Shown piece by piece: positions 18,755 to 30,887 of a stretch of DNA of 50,750 nt (positions are counted from its first letter, which is position 1; each line of letters starts with the position of its first letter). Origin of the DNA: Tepidamorphus sp. (GTDB lineage Bacteria > Pseudomonadota > Alphaproteobacteria > Rhizobiales > Tepidamorphaceae); the NCBI GenBank assembly GCA_028280885.1, contig JANQKY010000079.1, forward strand, positions 1-50,750, read 5' to 3'. The position numbers and the translations under genes were made by a program. Under the pieces are notes generated by a model. It searched no databases and was not told the DNA's origin. It saw only the letters and a list, made by a program, of their open reading frames with translations.

Positions 18755-20173
18755 TCAGATGTGGATCGCCCGCCCATAGGCTGCGAGCACGCTCTCGTGC
18801 ATCATCTCAGACAGGGTCGGATGCGGGAAGATGGAATGTATCAGTTCCTCTTCCGTCGTCTCCAGGTTCATCGCCACGACGAAGCCCTGGATCAGCTCGG
18901 TCACCTCGGCGCCGACCATATGAGCGCCGAGCAGCTGCCCCGTCTTGGCGTCGAAGATGGTCTTCACCAGGCCGTCCGGCTCGCCCAGCGCGATCGCCTT
19001 GCCGTTGCCGATGAAGGGGAACTTGCCGACCTTCAGCTCGTAGCCGGCCTCCTTGGCCTTCGCTTCGGTGAGGCCGACCGAGGCGACCTGTGGGTTGCAA
19101 TAGGTGCAGCCGGGGATCTTCAGCTTGTCCATCGGATGGGTGTCGAGACCGGCGATGGTCTCGATGCAGATGACGCCCTCGTGCTCGGCCTTGTGGGCCA
19201 GCATCGGCGGGCCGGCGACATCGCCGATCGCGTAGACGCCGGCGACATTGGTGCGGCCATGGCCGTCGGTGACGATGGTGCCGCGATCGGTCTTCACGCC
19301 GAGCGCCTCAAGGCCGAGATCCTCGATATTGCCGACGACGCCGACGGCGGAGATGACCCGGTCGACCGTGACCGCTTCGGCCTTGCCCTTGTCGTCCTCG
19401 ATCGTCGCGGTGACGGAATCGGCGCCCTTGTCGAGCTTCACGACCTTGGCGGAGGTGAGCACCTTGATGCCCTGTTTCTCGAAGCGCTTGCGGGCGAGCG
19501 CGGCGATCTCGGCATCCTCGGCCGGCAGGATCTGCGGCAGCACCTCGACGACGGTCACCTCGGTGCCCATGGTGCGGTAGAAGCTCGCGAACTCGATGCC
19601 GATCGCGCCGGAGCCGATGACGAGCAGCGATTTCGGCATCTTTTCGGGCACCATCGCCTCGAAATAGGTCCAGACCAGCTTGCCGTCCGGCTCCAGGCCC
19701 GGCAGCGCGCGCGGGCGGGCGCCGGTCGCGACGATGATGTGCTTGGCCGTGTAGTCGCCGCCGCCCTGAGCGCCCTTCGGCGCGCCGTCGGCATCAGCGA
19801 CGGTCACCTTGCCGCCGCCCCTCAGGGTCGCCGAGCCCCAGATGACGGCGACCTTGTTCTTCTTCAGAAGATGGCCGACGCCCTGGTTGAGCTGGGCGGA
19901 GACGCCGCGCGAGCGCTTGACGACCGCGCCGGCATCGAACCCCACGGAAGACGCGCTCAGGCCATAGTCCTTGGCGTGTTCCATATAGTGGTAGATCTCG
20001 GCGGACCGCAGCAGCGCCTTGGTGGGGATGCAGCCCCAGTTGAGGCAGATGCCGCCCAAGTGCTTGTTTTCCACGACCGCCGTCTTCAGGCCCAGTTGGG
20101 CGGCGCGGATGGCGGTCACGTAGCCGCCGGGTCCGGCGCCGATGACGATGACGTCAAAGCTGTTCTCGGCCAT
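18755..20173 (-). CDS. lpdA: Dihydrolipoyl dehydrogenase (E3)
   Basis: FAD enzyme that re-oxidises dihydrolipoyl groups with NAD+. The 472-aa product has the FAD-binding GAGPGGY, the redox-active disulfide in GGICLNWGCIPTKALL, the NAD-binding GSGAIGIEFASFY, the second FAD contact VYAIGDVAG and the C-terminal catalytic dyad in HPTLSEMMHE. All catalytic residues are present. It lies downstream of pdhC with one small secreted-protein gene between, so it is most likely the E3 of the pyruvate dehydrogenase complex; it may also serve 2-oxoglutarate dehydrogenase or glycine cleavage. Confidence 0.96.
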   Translation of the reverse strand: MAENSFDVIVIGAGPGGYVTAIRAAQLGLKTAVVENKHLGGICLNWGCIPTKALLRSAEIYHYMEHAKDYGLSASSVGFDAGAVVKRSRGVSAQLNQGVGHLLKKNKVAVIWGSATLRGGGKVTVADADGAPKGAQGGGDYTAKHIIVATGARPRALPGLEPDGKLVWTYFEAMVPEKMPKSLLVIGSGAIGIEFASFYRTMGTEVTVVEVLPQILPAEDAEIAALARKRFEKQGIKVLTSAKVVKLDKGADSVTATIEDDKGKAEAVTVDRVISAVGVVGNIEDLGLEALGVKTDRGTIVTDGHGRTNVAGVYAIGDVAGPPMLAHKAEHEGVICIETIAGLDTHPMDKLKIPGCTYCNPQVASVGLTEAKAKEAGYELKVGKFPFIGNGKAIALGEPDGLVKTIFDAKTGQLLGAHMVGAEVTELIQGFVVAMNLETTEEELIHSIFPHPTLSEMMHESVLAAYGRAIHI

Positions 20174-20238
20174 GATCTTGCGTCCTGTCGCGTTGTGGCC
20201 CGCGCTGAACCGGGCCGGAAAATGCCTGCCAGTTCGAG

Positions 20239-20562
20239 CTAGTCTGCGCAGCTCGCCTTGCCGATGGTGGTCTTGTAGGTGGTCGGGCCGACCGTGCCCT
20301 TCTTCGGCGGCACGGCTTCGAGCGTCACCGGCACCGAGCAGTTCTCCGTCCAGACCCGGAAGCTGCCGTCTTCCTGCCGGTCGATGCCGGTGATCAGGCC
20401 ATGCTCGGACAGGGCATCGGCGATCTTCGAAGCGCCGGCAACCGCCTGGAACTGCGCCAGGCGGTCATATTGCGGCGCGAGCGCGGCCGAGGCGGGCGCT
20501 GCCAGTCCGGCGGCGATTGCAAATCCAAGCCAGATGCGGCGATCGGCCAGAAGGATACGCAT
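20239..20562 (-). CDS. Secreted small protein of unknown function
   Basis: The 107-aa product starts with a Sec-type signal peptide (MRILLADRRIWLGFAIAAGL, cleavage probably after APASA). The mature part is about 80 residues, with two cysteines (TENCSV and GKASCAD at the very end) that could form a disulfide in the periplasm. I do not recognise a domain. It lies between pdhC (54 bp upstream) and lpd (65 bp downstream) on the same strand, with coding-like composition, so I believe it is a real gene. Its place inside a pyruvate dehydrogenase gene block may only be positional. Confidence 0.75.
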   Translation of the reverse strand: MRILLADRRIWLGFAIAAGLAAPASAALAPQYDRLAQFQAVAGASKIADALSEHGLITGIDRQEDGSFRVWTENCSVPVTLEAVPPKKGTVGPTTYKTTIGKASCAD

Positions 20563-20616
20563 AGTCCAGTCTCCCAGGCGGCGTGGCTGCCGCGGTTCGC
20601 AGGGGCGATCGCCGGC

Positions 20617-21954
20617 CTAGACCAGCATCGACATCGGGTTTTCGATATAGCCCTTGAAGGCGGCGAGCAGTTCGGCGCCGAGCGCGCCGTCGACGGCGCG
20701 GTGGTCGGTGGAAAGCGTCACGCTCATGACTGTGGCGACCGTCACGGCATGGTCCTTGACGATGGCCCGCTCGCTGCCCGCGCCGACCGCCAGGATGGTG
20801 GCGTGCGGCGGGTTGATGACGGCGGAGAAGTCCTTGATGCCGAACATGCCGAGATTGGAGACCGCCGTCGAGCCGCCCTGGTATTCCTCGGGCATCAGCT
20901 TGCGGTCGCGGGCACGCTTTGCGTAGTCCTTCATCTCGTTGGAAAGCGCCGACAGCGCCTTCATGTCGGCATCGCGAACGACCGGTGTGATCAGGCCGCC
21001 GGGAATGGAAACGGCGACGCCGACATCGACCACCTTGTGCTTGAGCATGCCGCTGTCGGTCCAGGTGACGTTGGCGTCCGGAACGGCCTTCAGGCCGAGC
21101 GCCAGGGCCTTGATGACGAAGTCGTTGACGGAGAGCTTGTAGGCCGGCTTGTCGTCGACCTTCGGAGCGGCCGCGTTGAGATCGGCGCGCAGCTTCAAAA
21201 GCGCGTCGAGCTCGACATCGATCGTCAGGTAGAAATGCGGGATGGTCGATTTCGCCTCGGTCAGCCGCCTGGCGATCACCTTGCGCATGTTGTCGTGCGG
21301 GACGACGTCATAGGTGCCGTCCTTGAACAGCGCCATCGTCTTGTCGTCGGAGGGGGCCGGAGCCGCCGCCGGCGCGGCGCTTGGCGCGGCAGCCGGGGCC
21401 GCCTTGGCGGTGCCGGCGCTGGCGGCTGCCTCGACATCGCGTTTGACGATGCGGCCATGCGGGCCGGTGCCGGCGATCGCGGCAAGGTCCAGACCCTGCT
21501 CCTTGGCAAGGCGGCGGGCGAGCGGGGACGCGAAGATGCGGGTGCCCCCATCAATGCCACCGGAGGCAGCAGCAGCCGGCTCTGGTGCCGTTGCCGGAGC
21601 GGCGGGCGCGACAGGCGCTGCCTCAGCCGGTGCCGCCTGAGCGGAGGCCACAGGGGCCGGAGCCGCCGGAGCCACGGAAGCCGGGGCATCGGAAATCGCG
21701 CTGGCGTCCTCGCCCTCCTCCAGCAGTACGGCGATCCGCTGGTTGACCGGAACGTCGGCGCTGCCCTCGGGGATCAGGATTTTGCCCATCTTCCCCTCGT
21801 CGACCGCCTCGACCTCCATGGTCGCCTTGTCGGTCTCGATCTCGGCAATGACATCACCCGGCGCTACGTCGTCGCCTTCCTTGACGAGCCACTTGGCAAG
21901 CGTCCCCACTTCCATGGTGGGAGACAGGGCGGGCATCAGAATGTCGATGGGCAT
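20617..21954 (-). CDS. pdhC: Pyruvate dehydrogenase E2, dihydrolipoyl acetyltransferase
   Basis: Core acetyltransferase of the pyruvate dehydrogenase complex. The 445-aa product has one N-terminal lipoyl domain (lipoyl lysine K43 in [11 protein letters not shown]), an Ala/Pro-rich linker, a peripheral subunit-binding domain ([33 protein letters not shown]), a second Ala/Pro linker and the catalytic domain with DHRAVDG near the C-terminus. The first lipoyl domain is close to that of PdhB upstream. It follows pdhB after 114 bp, a gap holding two copies of GGCGCGTTAAA but no gene. Confidence 0.97.
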   Translation of the reverse strand: MPIDILMPALSPTMEVGTLAKWLVKEGDDVAPGDVIAEIETDKATMEVEAVDEGKMGKILIPEGSADVPVNQRIAVLLEEGEDASAISDAPASVAPAAPAPVASAQAAPAEAAPVAPAAPATAPEPAAAASGGIDGGTRIFASPLARRLAKEQGLDLAAIAGTGPHGRIVKRDVEAAASAGTAKAAPAAAPSAAPAAAPAPSDDKTMALFKDGTYDVVPHDNMRKVIARRLTEAKSTIPHFYLTIDVELDALLKLRADLNAAAPKVDDKPAYKLSVNDFVIKALALGLKAVPDANVTWTDSGMLKHKVVDVGVAVSIPGGLITPVVRDADMKALSALSNEMKDYAKRARDRKLMPEEYQGGSTAVSNLGMFGIKDFSAVINPPHATILAVGAGSERAIVKDHAVTVATVMSVTLSTDHRAVDGALGAELLAAFKGYIENPMSMLV

Positions 21955-22068
21955 GGTCGTTTCCCCGGGAGCATCTTGGAGGCGCGTTAAAGTGGCGCGT
22001 TAAATTCGACCGCTAACGCCATGCGATCGCGACGACTATCATCGTCACGACCGCCTGGCAGCTTGCAC

Positions 22069-23478
<1,410 letters not shown>

Positions 23479-23494
23479 TGTCGTCGCCTCCCCT

Positions 23495-24568
23495 TCAAGC
23501 CGTCACGTCGGTCCAGAGCTCGGATGCATCCGGCTCGGGATCGGTCTGGGCGAATTCGGCGGCCTCGTTGACCACGGCCCGCACGTCCTTGTCGATCGCC
23601 TTCAAGTCTTCCTCGGCGATCTTGTGGGCACCGATCAGCCGCGCCTTGACCTGCTCGATCGGGTCGTGCTCCTGGCGCATCTTCTGGACCTCGTCCTTGG
23701 AGCGGTACTTGGCCGGATCCGACATCGAGTGGCCGCGATAGCGATAGGTCATCATCTCGATGATGAACGGGCCGTTGCCCTCCCGGCACCAGGTGGCGGC
23801 CTTCTCGCCGATCGCCTTGACGGCGCGCACGTCCATTCCGTCGACCTGCTCGCCGGGAATGTCGAAGGAGCGGCCGCGGTGATGCAGGTCGGGGGTGGCG
23901 GAGGCGCGATTGACGCTCGTACCCATGCCGTATTTGTTGTTCTCGATGACGTAGACGACCGGCAGGTGCCAGAGCCTGGCCATGTTGAAGCTCTCGTAGA
24001 CCTGGCCCTGGTTGGCGGCGCCGTCACCAAAGTAGGTGAAGCTGACATTGTCGTTGCCGCGATACCGGTTGGCGAAGGCGAGCCCGGTGCCGAGCGAGAC
24101 CTGGGCGCCGACGATGCCGTGGCCGCCGAAGAAGCCTTTCTCGACGGAGAACATGTGCATCGAGCCGCCCTTGCCCTTGGAATAGCCGCCGCGCCGGCCG
24201 GTCAGTTCGGCCATCACGCCCTTGGCGTCCATTCCGCAGGCCAGCATATGGCCGTGATCGCGATAGCCGGTGATGACCTGATCGCCTTCCTTGGCGACCA
24301 TCTGCATGCCGACGACGACCGCCTCCTGGCCGATATAGAGGTGGCAGAAGCCGCCGATCAGGCCCATGCCGTACATCTGGCCGGCCTTTTCCTCGAAGCG
24401 GCGGATCAGCAGCATCTCGCGATAGGCGGCGAGATCCTCGTCTTTGGTGAAATCGGCGATCGCCGGATCGGCCTTGGCGGCCTTGCTCGCGCTTGATCGC
24501 GATTTCGCGGTTGACCGGGATTTGGGTGCAGCCGTTTTCCTGCTGCCCGTCTTGGGGCGCGTCGCCAT
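23495..24568 (-). CDS. pdhA: Pyruvate dehydrogenase E1 alpha
   Basis: Alpha subunit of pyruvate dehydrogenase E1, which binds thiamine diphosphate and decarboxylates pyruvate. The 357-aa product has a basic, Lys/Ser-rich N-terminal extension of about 33 residues, then the E1 core ([37 protein letters not shown]) and the ThDP motif from [12 protein letters not shown] to VIENN. The phosphorylation-loop sequence [11 protein letters not shown] is present, as in all E1 alpha proteins. The ATG at 24568 has AGGGAGG upstream. It is first in the pdhA-pdhB-pdhC unit; the promoter should lie in the AT-richer 24569-24720 stretch. Confidence 0.97.
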   Translation of the reverse strand: MATRPKTGSRKTAAPKSRSTAKSRSSASKAAKADPAIADFTKDEDLAAYREMLLIRRFEEKAGQMYGMGLIGGFCHLYIGQEAVVVGMQMVAKEGDQVITGYRDHGHMLACGMDAKGVMAELTGRRGGYSKGKGGSMHMFSVEKGFFGGHGIVGAQVSLGTGLAFANRYRGNDNVSFTYFGDGAANQGQVYESFNMARLWHLPVVYVIENNKYGMGTSVNRASATPDLHHRGRSFDIPGEQVDGMDVRAVKAIGEKAATWCREGNGPFIIEMMTYRYRGHSMSDPAKYRSKDEVQKMRQEHDPIEQVKARLIGAHKIAEEDLKAIDKDVRAVVNEAAEFAQTDPEPDASELWTDVTA

Positions 24569-24802
24569 CCATGCCTCCCTGAATGCCGGTCCGTTCGGAC
24601 CCTAGGAAATTGCAAGAAGAGGTAGCGCATGGCAGGCCTAAAAGCCAGTCAAACTTATGCAACTTTCGGCCAAATAGCGCTTTGATATGAAAGCAAAATA
24701 ACAAATTAACCGGATTTCGGTTAACATGACGCGCCAATGCATACGCAGAAGGGCGGCCACCTGCCGTTCAACCGGCCGGCGGCGGGAGACAGCCCCGCGA
24801 AT

Positions 24803-25114
24803 TCACCTCGGATACATGATAACGATATCGTTGGGATGGGCAACATTGAGGAGCACGCGGGCGCGCTCTTCGAGCATATCGGGATCGAGGCTTTCCGGCC
24901 GCAGCAGCGCCACGTGCTGTTCGAGCGATTCCCGCTCCCGCCGCACGTCGGCGAGCTCGCTTTCGAGTGCTGCGACATCGGCTTCCAGCTGTTGCGAGGC
25001 GAAGAAGCCACGGGCGCCGTGCAGGCCGTGCCAGACGAAATAGCCGATGACCGCGACGCCGATCAGCGGGATCAGGATACCCGCCGTCGATGACCGCACG
25101 GTGCGACGCGCCAT
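24803..25114 (-). CDS. FtsB/DivIC-family septum formation protein
   Basis: The 103-aa product is a single-pass membrane protein of the FtsB/DivIC family that bridges FtsL and FtsQ in the divisome. It has a short basic N-terminus, one transmembrane helix (about residues 13-30), a coiled coil (about 40-70, with ASQQLEADVAALESELADV) and the typical end LNVAHPNDIVIMYPR. The eno-divIC-pdhA neighbourhood is standard for alphaproteobacteria. It is separated from pdhA by 234 bp and from eno by repeat block C. Confidence 0.92.
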   Translation of the reverse strand: MARRTVRSSTAGILIPLIGVAVIGYFVWHGLHGARGFFASQQLEADVAALESELADVRRERESLEQHVALLRPESLDPDMLEERARVLLNVAHPNDIVIMYPR

Positions 25115-25280
25115 GCCAAACCCTCCGCGTAAACCGGTTCTGATCTATGGACGGTTTGGGTTACCGGCGTGTTAATCCGGGGTGGCGGGTGGAGGATGGC
25201 CTGTCCATTGTTATCGTGGCCAGCGGTAACGGCGCGAGGATCGGGGAGCGCAAGTCGAGGCAGGCGGGACACCTAACCGC

Positions 25281-25640
25281 CCGGGTTCCCCGATCCCGGA
25301 TCGGCCTTACGGCCGTCCGGGATGACGATGGACAGGCAGCGGCCCGCTCTCCCACAACGGTATTTGTCGGGCCCGTCCCTGCAATCCCTGAACACAGTTG
25401 CCCGGAACAAGTCCGGGGATGACGTCTGAGTGTGTGGCCAGGCTGAAAGCAAAAGCTCCGGCCCCGCTGAACCGGATAGCAGTGGGCTGAACCCGGCGAT
25501 CAAAGCTACCGTAACATTGATTGCAAAGGCCAGTGGATCGCCGGGACAAGCCCGGCAATGACACGGGAGCGTGGAGCGGCAAGGCACCACCCCTTCCTCA
25601 TCATCCAGACGGCCGCAGGGCCGATCCGGGATCGGGGCCC
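25281..25640. repeat. Mosaic of palindromic intergenic repeats, copy C
   Basis: This fills most of the 533-bp gap between the ftsB/divIC gene and eno. Seen: a stem-loop at about 25292-25326 (GATCCCGGATCGGCC, GGCCGTCCGGGATGAC); a degenerate foldback around 25362-25420 with GAACACAGTTGCCCGGAACAAG; AAGCAAAAGCTCCGGCCCC with ACCGGATAGCAGTGGG at about 25448-25488; GGGACAAGCCCGGCAATGAC at about 25543-25562; and an inverted stem-loop at about 25605-25640. Modules match those of the other four blocks but are more diverged. No gene was seen. Confidence 0.75.
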
Positions 25641-25647
25641 CTCGCCC

Positions 25648-26949
<1,302 letters not shown>

Positions 26950-27124
26950 TTAAGGGATGGACGCTTTTGCGATGCAAAGCGGCGGTTCACAGAATGATCA
27001 GGGCCGCTAATAGCGGAGACGCCGCGTCCAGAAAAGGCCGGAGTGGCCCACGGTGTCCAAATCGCCCGGAAACCGGGTCGCCGGAAACCATGCCGGAGGA
27101 TGCACCATGTCGGAGCCAGATGCC

Positions 27125-27676
27125 TCAGGTATGGCGATTAAGGATCTCGTCGACGCCGAGCACCTCGCAGAACTCGCCCGACAGCACGGCCACCTCGACC
27201 TCGTGCAGCGTCCGGGCGAGATAGACGGTGCCGTCCGGCCCGGTCCAGTCGTTGGAGAAACAGGCGTCCTCGGCAAGCGTCACGGCAAAGCCGAGATTCT
27301 GCGCCATCCGGACCGAGGTGGAAACGCAATGCACCGTCGTCGCGCCGGCGACGACCAGATGGTCGATCCCGTTCTCGCGCAGTGTTGCCTCGAGGCCGGT
27401 GCCGATGAAGGCGCTGTTGACCGATTTCGCAAAGGCCGGCTCGCCGGCGACCGGCCGGGCATAGTCCATGACGTCGTTTCCCGGCAGCCCAAGCCTGAGC
27501 GGCGAGCCCGGCGTAACCGAATCGTGTTTCACATGGGTGACCAGCAGGCCGGCATCGCGAAAGCCAGCGATCAGCCGCGCACCGTTCTTCTCCGCATCGG
27601 GATTGTTGCGCGGGCCCATCTCGCCGAACTCGAAGGCCTTCTGCAGGTCGATCAACAACAAGGCGGTTGCAGACAT
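27125..27676 (-). CDS. Isochorismatase-family cysteine hydrolase
   Basis: The 183-aa product is a cysteine hydrolase of the isochorismatase superfamily. The catalytic triad is visible: D10 in LLLIDLQKAF, K84 in AFAKSVNSAFIG and C117 in ATTVHCVSTSVRMA. The family covers nicotinamidases, N-carbamoylsarcosine amidases, ureidoacrylate hydrolases and others; the substrate cannot be told from these motifs. The nicotinamidase metal triad is not evident. I chose the ATG at 27676 because homology starts there and GGGAG lies about 9 nt upstream; a longer upstream frame overlaps the fbpA promoter region. It is divergent from the iron transporter genes. Confidence 0.9.
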   Translation of the reverse strand: MSATALLLIDLQKAFEFGEMGPRNNPDAEKNGARLIAGFRDAGLLVTHVKHDSVTPGSPLRLGLPGNDVMDYARPVAGEPAFAKSVNSAFIGTGLEATLRENGIDHLVVAGATTVHCVSTSVRMAQNLGFAVTLAEDACFSNDWTGPDGTVYLARTLHEVEVAVLSGEFCEVLGVDEILNRHT

Positions 27677-27926
27677 TTCGAATATCTCCCGGCGGATGGC
27701 TCCCGTTAAGGACTGACCAAATCCGTGCGCCTCGACGCATACACGAGTTTCCATCCCAATTGGAGAGGCCTCCGATCGACGCTGCCATGCAGGCGGAACG
27801 GTTGGCGGGAATCGCGACGGAAACAAAATATGACAAAAATTTTCCGAAAAAACTTGATCCTGGCTGGCGTGGTGATACTTGATCGGTCCGGGACCATTCT
27901 TGACGTGCACAAACGGGGACTTCGCG

Positions 27927-28958
27927 ATGCCGATACGCCATCCAAAAATCAGCCATGCCGGACTTGCCGCAGCCATCCTGCTCGCTTCGGCGCCGTTCGC
28001 TCTCGCCGACGGCGAACTCAATCTCTACTCGTCGCGCCATTACGATACCGACGAGCGCCTGTATTCCGACTTCGAGGACATGACCGGGATCAAGATCAAC
28101 CGCATCGAAGGCAAGGCCGACGAGTTGATCGCCCGCATGGAAGCCGAAGGCGCCAACAGCCCGGCGGACGTCCTGCTGACGGTCGACACCTCCCGCCTCG
28201 AGCGCGCCAAGAGCGCCGGCGTCCTGCAGCCGATCGAATCCGACGTGCTCGCGCAGCGCCTGCCGGCCCATGTCCGCGACGAAGACAATCAGTGGTTCGG
28301 CTTCTCGCAGCGCGCGCGCATCCTGTTCTACGACAAGAACGACGTGACCGACCCGCCGCGGACCTATCAGGACCTGGCCGATCCGAAATACAAGGGCAAG
28401 GTCTGCATTCGCTCGTCGACCAACGTCTACACCCAGACGATCATGGCCGCCCTGATCGAGCATCTCGGCGAGGACGCGGTGAAGGACTGGGCGCAGGGCG
28501 TCGTCGGCAACTTCGCCCGCGATCCGGAAGGTGGCGATACCGACCAGCTGCGCGGCATCGTTTCGGGCGAGTGCGACATCGCGATGTCCAACACCTATTA
28601 CTTCGCCCGCGCGATCCGCAAGCCGGTCGACGGCGTGTCCGACAGCGTCGACATGATCGGCTGGGTCTTCCCCAACCAGAACTCGACCGGCGCGCACATG
28701 AACCTGTCCGGCGGCGGCGTCGCAGCGCATGCGCCGAACAAGGAAAACGCCATCAAGTTCCTGGAATATCTCGCCTCGGACCAGGCTCAGGAATACTTCT
28801 CGGCGGGTAACGACGAATATCCGGCGGTTCCCGGCGTCGCGCTCAGCCCGTCGGTTGCCAAGCTCGGCTTCTTCAAGCCCGACGATGTCGACGCCTCGGC
28901 GATCGCCGCGCAGGTTCCCGCCGCGCAGAAGGCGCTGAACGAATCCGGCTGGAAATAG
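27927..28958 (+). CDS. fbpA: Iron(III) ABC transporter substrate-binding protein
   Basis: Periplasmic ferric-ion-binding protein of the FbpA/FutA type. The 343-aa product has a signal peptide (ILLASAPFALA, then DGELNLYSSRHYDTDERLY) and the paired-tyrosine iron ligands in SNTYYFARA. The fold is that of class II periplasmic binding proteins, with NQNSTGAHMNLSGGG in the C-lobe. I chose the ATG at 27927, which gives a normal signal peptide; the frame is open 16 codons upstream with no added sense. It is followed by a strong stem-loop and then the permease gene. Confidence 0.93.
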   Translation: MPIRHPKISHAGLAAAILLASAPFALADGELNLYSSRHYDTDERLYSDFEDMTGIKINRIEGKADELIARMEAEGANSPADVLLTVDTSRLERAKSAGVLQPIESDVLAQRLPAHVRDEDNQWFGFSQRARILFYDKNDVTDPPRTYQDLADPKYKGKVCIRSSTNVYTQTIMAALIEHLGEDAVKDWAQGVVGNFARDPEGGDTDQLRGIVSGECDIAMSNTYYFARAIRKPVDGVSDSVDMIGWVFPNQNSTGAHMNLSGGGVAAHAPNKENAIKFLEYLASDQAQEYFSAGNDEYPAVPGVALSPSVAKLGFFKPDDVDASAIAAQVPAAQKALNESGWK

Positions 28959-28994
28959 TCCGGCCCGGGTGAACAACGGTCTATAGATAGGCTC

Positions 28995-29028
28995 GGCCTC
29001 CTCGCTTCCCTGCGAGGGGGCCTCTTCT
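28995..29028 (+). terminator. Intercistronic stem-loop between fbpA and the permease gene
   Basis: An 11-bp stem (28995-29005, GGCCTCCTCGC, with 29012-29022, one T-G wobble) closes a 6-nt loop and is followed by a T-rich TCTTCTGT. It lies 36 bp after the fbpA stop and 20 bp before the assigned permease start. This is the shape of an intrinsic terminator; in ABC operons such a structure often makes the binding protein mRNA more abundant than the permease mRNA. Confidence 0.7.
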
Positions 29029-29041
29029 GTATGTATCGCTT

Positions 29042-30856
29042 TTGCCGGAGCAGGCCGACCACGGCGTGCCCCGGCCGCGACGCGATCGGGAGGATTTCGA
29101 CCTGCTGGAACGGCCGGCACGATTTGGGCTCCGACGCCGGGCGGCGGATCATCGCCCGGACCTTGCCACGCGCACCCTGCGCGGCGGGGCGCTCGCGGCG
29201 GCGCTGTTGTGCCTGCTGCCGATGGTCGCCGTTGCAGTCGCGGCCGCGTTCGGCTCCACCGAGACCCTGTCGCACCTCGCCGACACCGTGCTTGCGCGGT
29301 ACACGCTGACGACCGTCTATCTGATGGTCTTCGTGGCCCTGGGCACGGCCGTGATCGGCACGGGCGCTGCCTGGCTCGTCGTGATGACCCGGTTTCCCGG
29401 CGTCCGCGTCTTCGAAGTCACGCTGGCGATGCCGTTCGCCTTCCCCGCCTATGTGATGGGCTATGCCTATACCGACCTTTTGGATCATCCAGGCGCGGTG
29501 CAGACGGCCCTGCGGTCGCTGACCGGCTGGGGGCCGCGCGACTACTGGTTCCCGGAAGTGCGCAGCGTCGAGGGCGCCGCGATCATGCTGACGCTGGTGC
29601 TCTATCCTTACGTCTATCTCCTGGCGCGGGCGGCCTTCCTGCAGGAATCGGCCACCGCCAACCTCGCCGCACGGACGATGGGCCGCGGCCCGTGGGGCGC
29701 CTTCTGGCAGGTGTCGCTGCCGATGGCGCGGCCGGCGATTGCCGGCGGCGTGCTTCTGGCGGTCATGGAGACGATCGCCGATTTCGGCACGGTCAGCTAT
29801 TTCAGCGTCCAGACCTTTGCGACAGGCATCTATACGAGCTGGTTCTCGCTTGCCGACCGGGGCGCAGCGGCGCAGCTTGCCTTGTGCCTGCTCAGCTTCG
29901 CCCTGCTGCTTGCCGTGCTCGAGCAGATGCAGCGCGGCGCCGCGCGCAGCCATGGCGCCGGCAGGCGGTTCGAGTTTTCAGCCGCCACCGACCTGACCGG
30001 CTGGCGGCGCTGGGGCGCATTCGCGTTCTGCGGATTGCCGGTGTTCTTCGGCTTTGTCCTACCGCTGATCGTTCTCTTCGAAATGGCGCTCGGGTCGGAA
30101 CAGGCCCTTCTGTCCAGCCGCTATCTCGGCTTTGTCCGCAATTCGATCCTGGCGGCGGGCGTGGCCGCGGTCGTGACGGTGGGCGCGGCCATTCTGATCG
30201 CCTCCTTCCGGCGCCTCAATCCGGGGCGGCTTGCGTCGGGCTGTGCGAATATCGCGCGGATCGGCTATGCGGTTCCCGGCGGGGTCATCGCCGTCGGGCT
30301 GCTGGTGCCGTTTGCCGGCCTCGACAACTGGATCGACGGGCTGGCGCGAAGCTGGTTCGGCGTTTCGACCGGCCTGATCTTCACGGGCACGATCGCCGTT
30401 CTGGTGATGGCCTATATGGTCCGGTTCATGGCGGCGGCGATCAATACCTATGACGGCGGCCTGGCGACGGTGAACCCGCATATGGATTCGGTCGCCCGCA
30501 CGCTCGGGCAATCGCCCGCGGGCATGCTGCGCAAGGTGCACCTGCCGATCCTCTGGCCGTCGGTCCTGACCGCCCTTCTGATCGTCTTCGTCGATGTGAT
30601 GAAGGAACTGCCGGCGACCCTGATCATGCGCCCGTTCAATTTCGACACGCTTGCGGTGCAGGCGCATCGCCTGGCTGCCGACGAACGGCTGAGCGGCGCC
30701 GCCGTCCCCTCGCTGGTGATCGTCGCCGTCGGGCTCGTTCCGGTCATCCTGCTGTGCCGGATGCTGGCGCGCGACCGGGTTCAGCGACGCAGCTCGACAG
30801 TCGCCGGCGCGCCGGCCTACCGCGTTTTCGCCGAAGGGCGGGGGATGTCGGAATAG
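29042..30856 (+). CDS. fbpB: Iron(III) ABC transporter permease
   Basis: The 604-aa product is a fused double permease of the FbpB/FutB type, with two BPD-transport modules. It has about 12 hydrophobic segments and an EAA-type loop in each half (RTMGRGPWGAFWQVSLPMARPAI, quoted only in part: LAARTMGRGPWGAFW; and SVARTLGQSPAGMLRKVHLP). It would form the membrane channel for iron captured by FbpA. The start is uncertain: the longest reading begins at TTG 29042, with no clear ribosome binding site, while GTG at 29066 has GGAG about 15 nt upstream; the first 45 residues are charged and poorly conserved in character. No ATPase gene follows; downstream is repeat block D. Confidence 0.92.
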   Translation: MPEQADHGVPRPRRDREDFDLLERPARFGLRRRAADHRPDLATRTLRGGALAAALLCLLPMVAVAVAAAFGSTETLSHLADTVLARYTLTTVYLMVFVALGTAVIGTGAAWLVVMTRFPGVRVFEVTLAMPFAFPAYVMGYAYTDLLDHPGAVQTALRSLTGWGPRDYWFPEVRSVEGAAIMLTLVLYPYVYLLARAAFLQESATANLAARTMGRGPWGAFWQVSLPMARPAIAGGVLLAVMETIADFGTVSYFSVQTFATGIYTSWFSLADRGAAAQLALCLLSFALLLAVLEQMQRGAARSHGAGRRFEFSAATDLTGWRRWGAFAFCGLPVFFGFVLPLIVLFEMALGSEQALLSSRYLGFVRNSILAAGVAAVVTVGAAILIASFRRLNPGRLASGCANIARIGYAVPGGVIAVGLLVPFAGLDNWIDGLARSWFGVSTGLIFTGTIAVLVMAYMVRFMAAAINTYDGGLATVNPHMDSVARTLGQSPAGMLRKVHLPILWPSVLTALLIVFVDVMKELPATLIMRPFNFDTLAVQAHRLAADERLSGAAVPSLVIVAVGLVPVILLCRMLARDRVQRRSSTVAGAPAYRVFAEGRGMSE

Positions 30857-30887
30857 GGCGGGAAGGCGTTGCGAACCCACGACTGTC

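Noticed and set aside
24569..24720. A TTGACT box upstream of pdhA considered as a promoter
   Set aside because: No -10 element of the alphaproteobacterial type occurs at acceptable spacing, so I left the promoter unassigned.
27138..29120. A 660-codon minus-strand frame across the isochorismatase gene and fbpA
   Set aside because: It covers a minus-strand gene out of frame and a plus-strand gene in antisense. Both underlying genes have catalytic or ligand motifs, and this frame has none.
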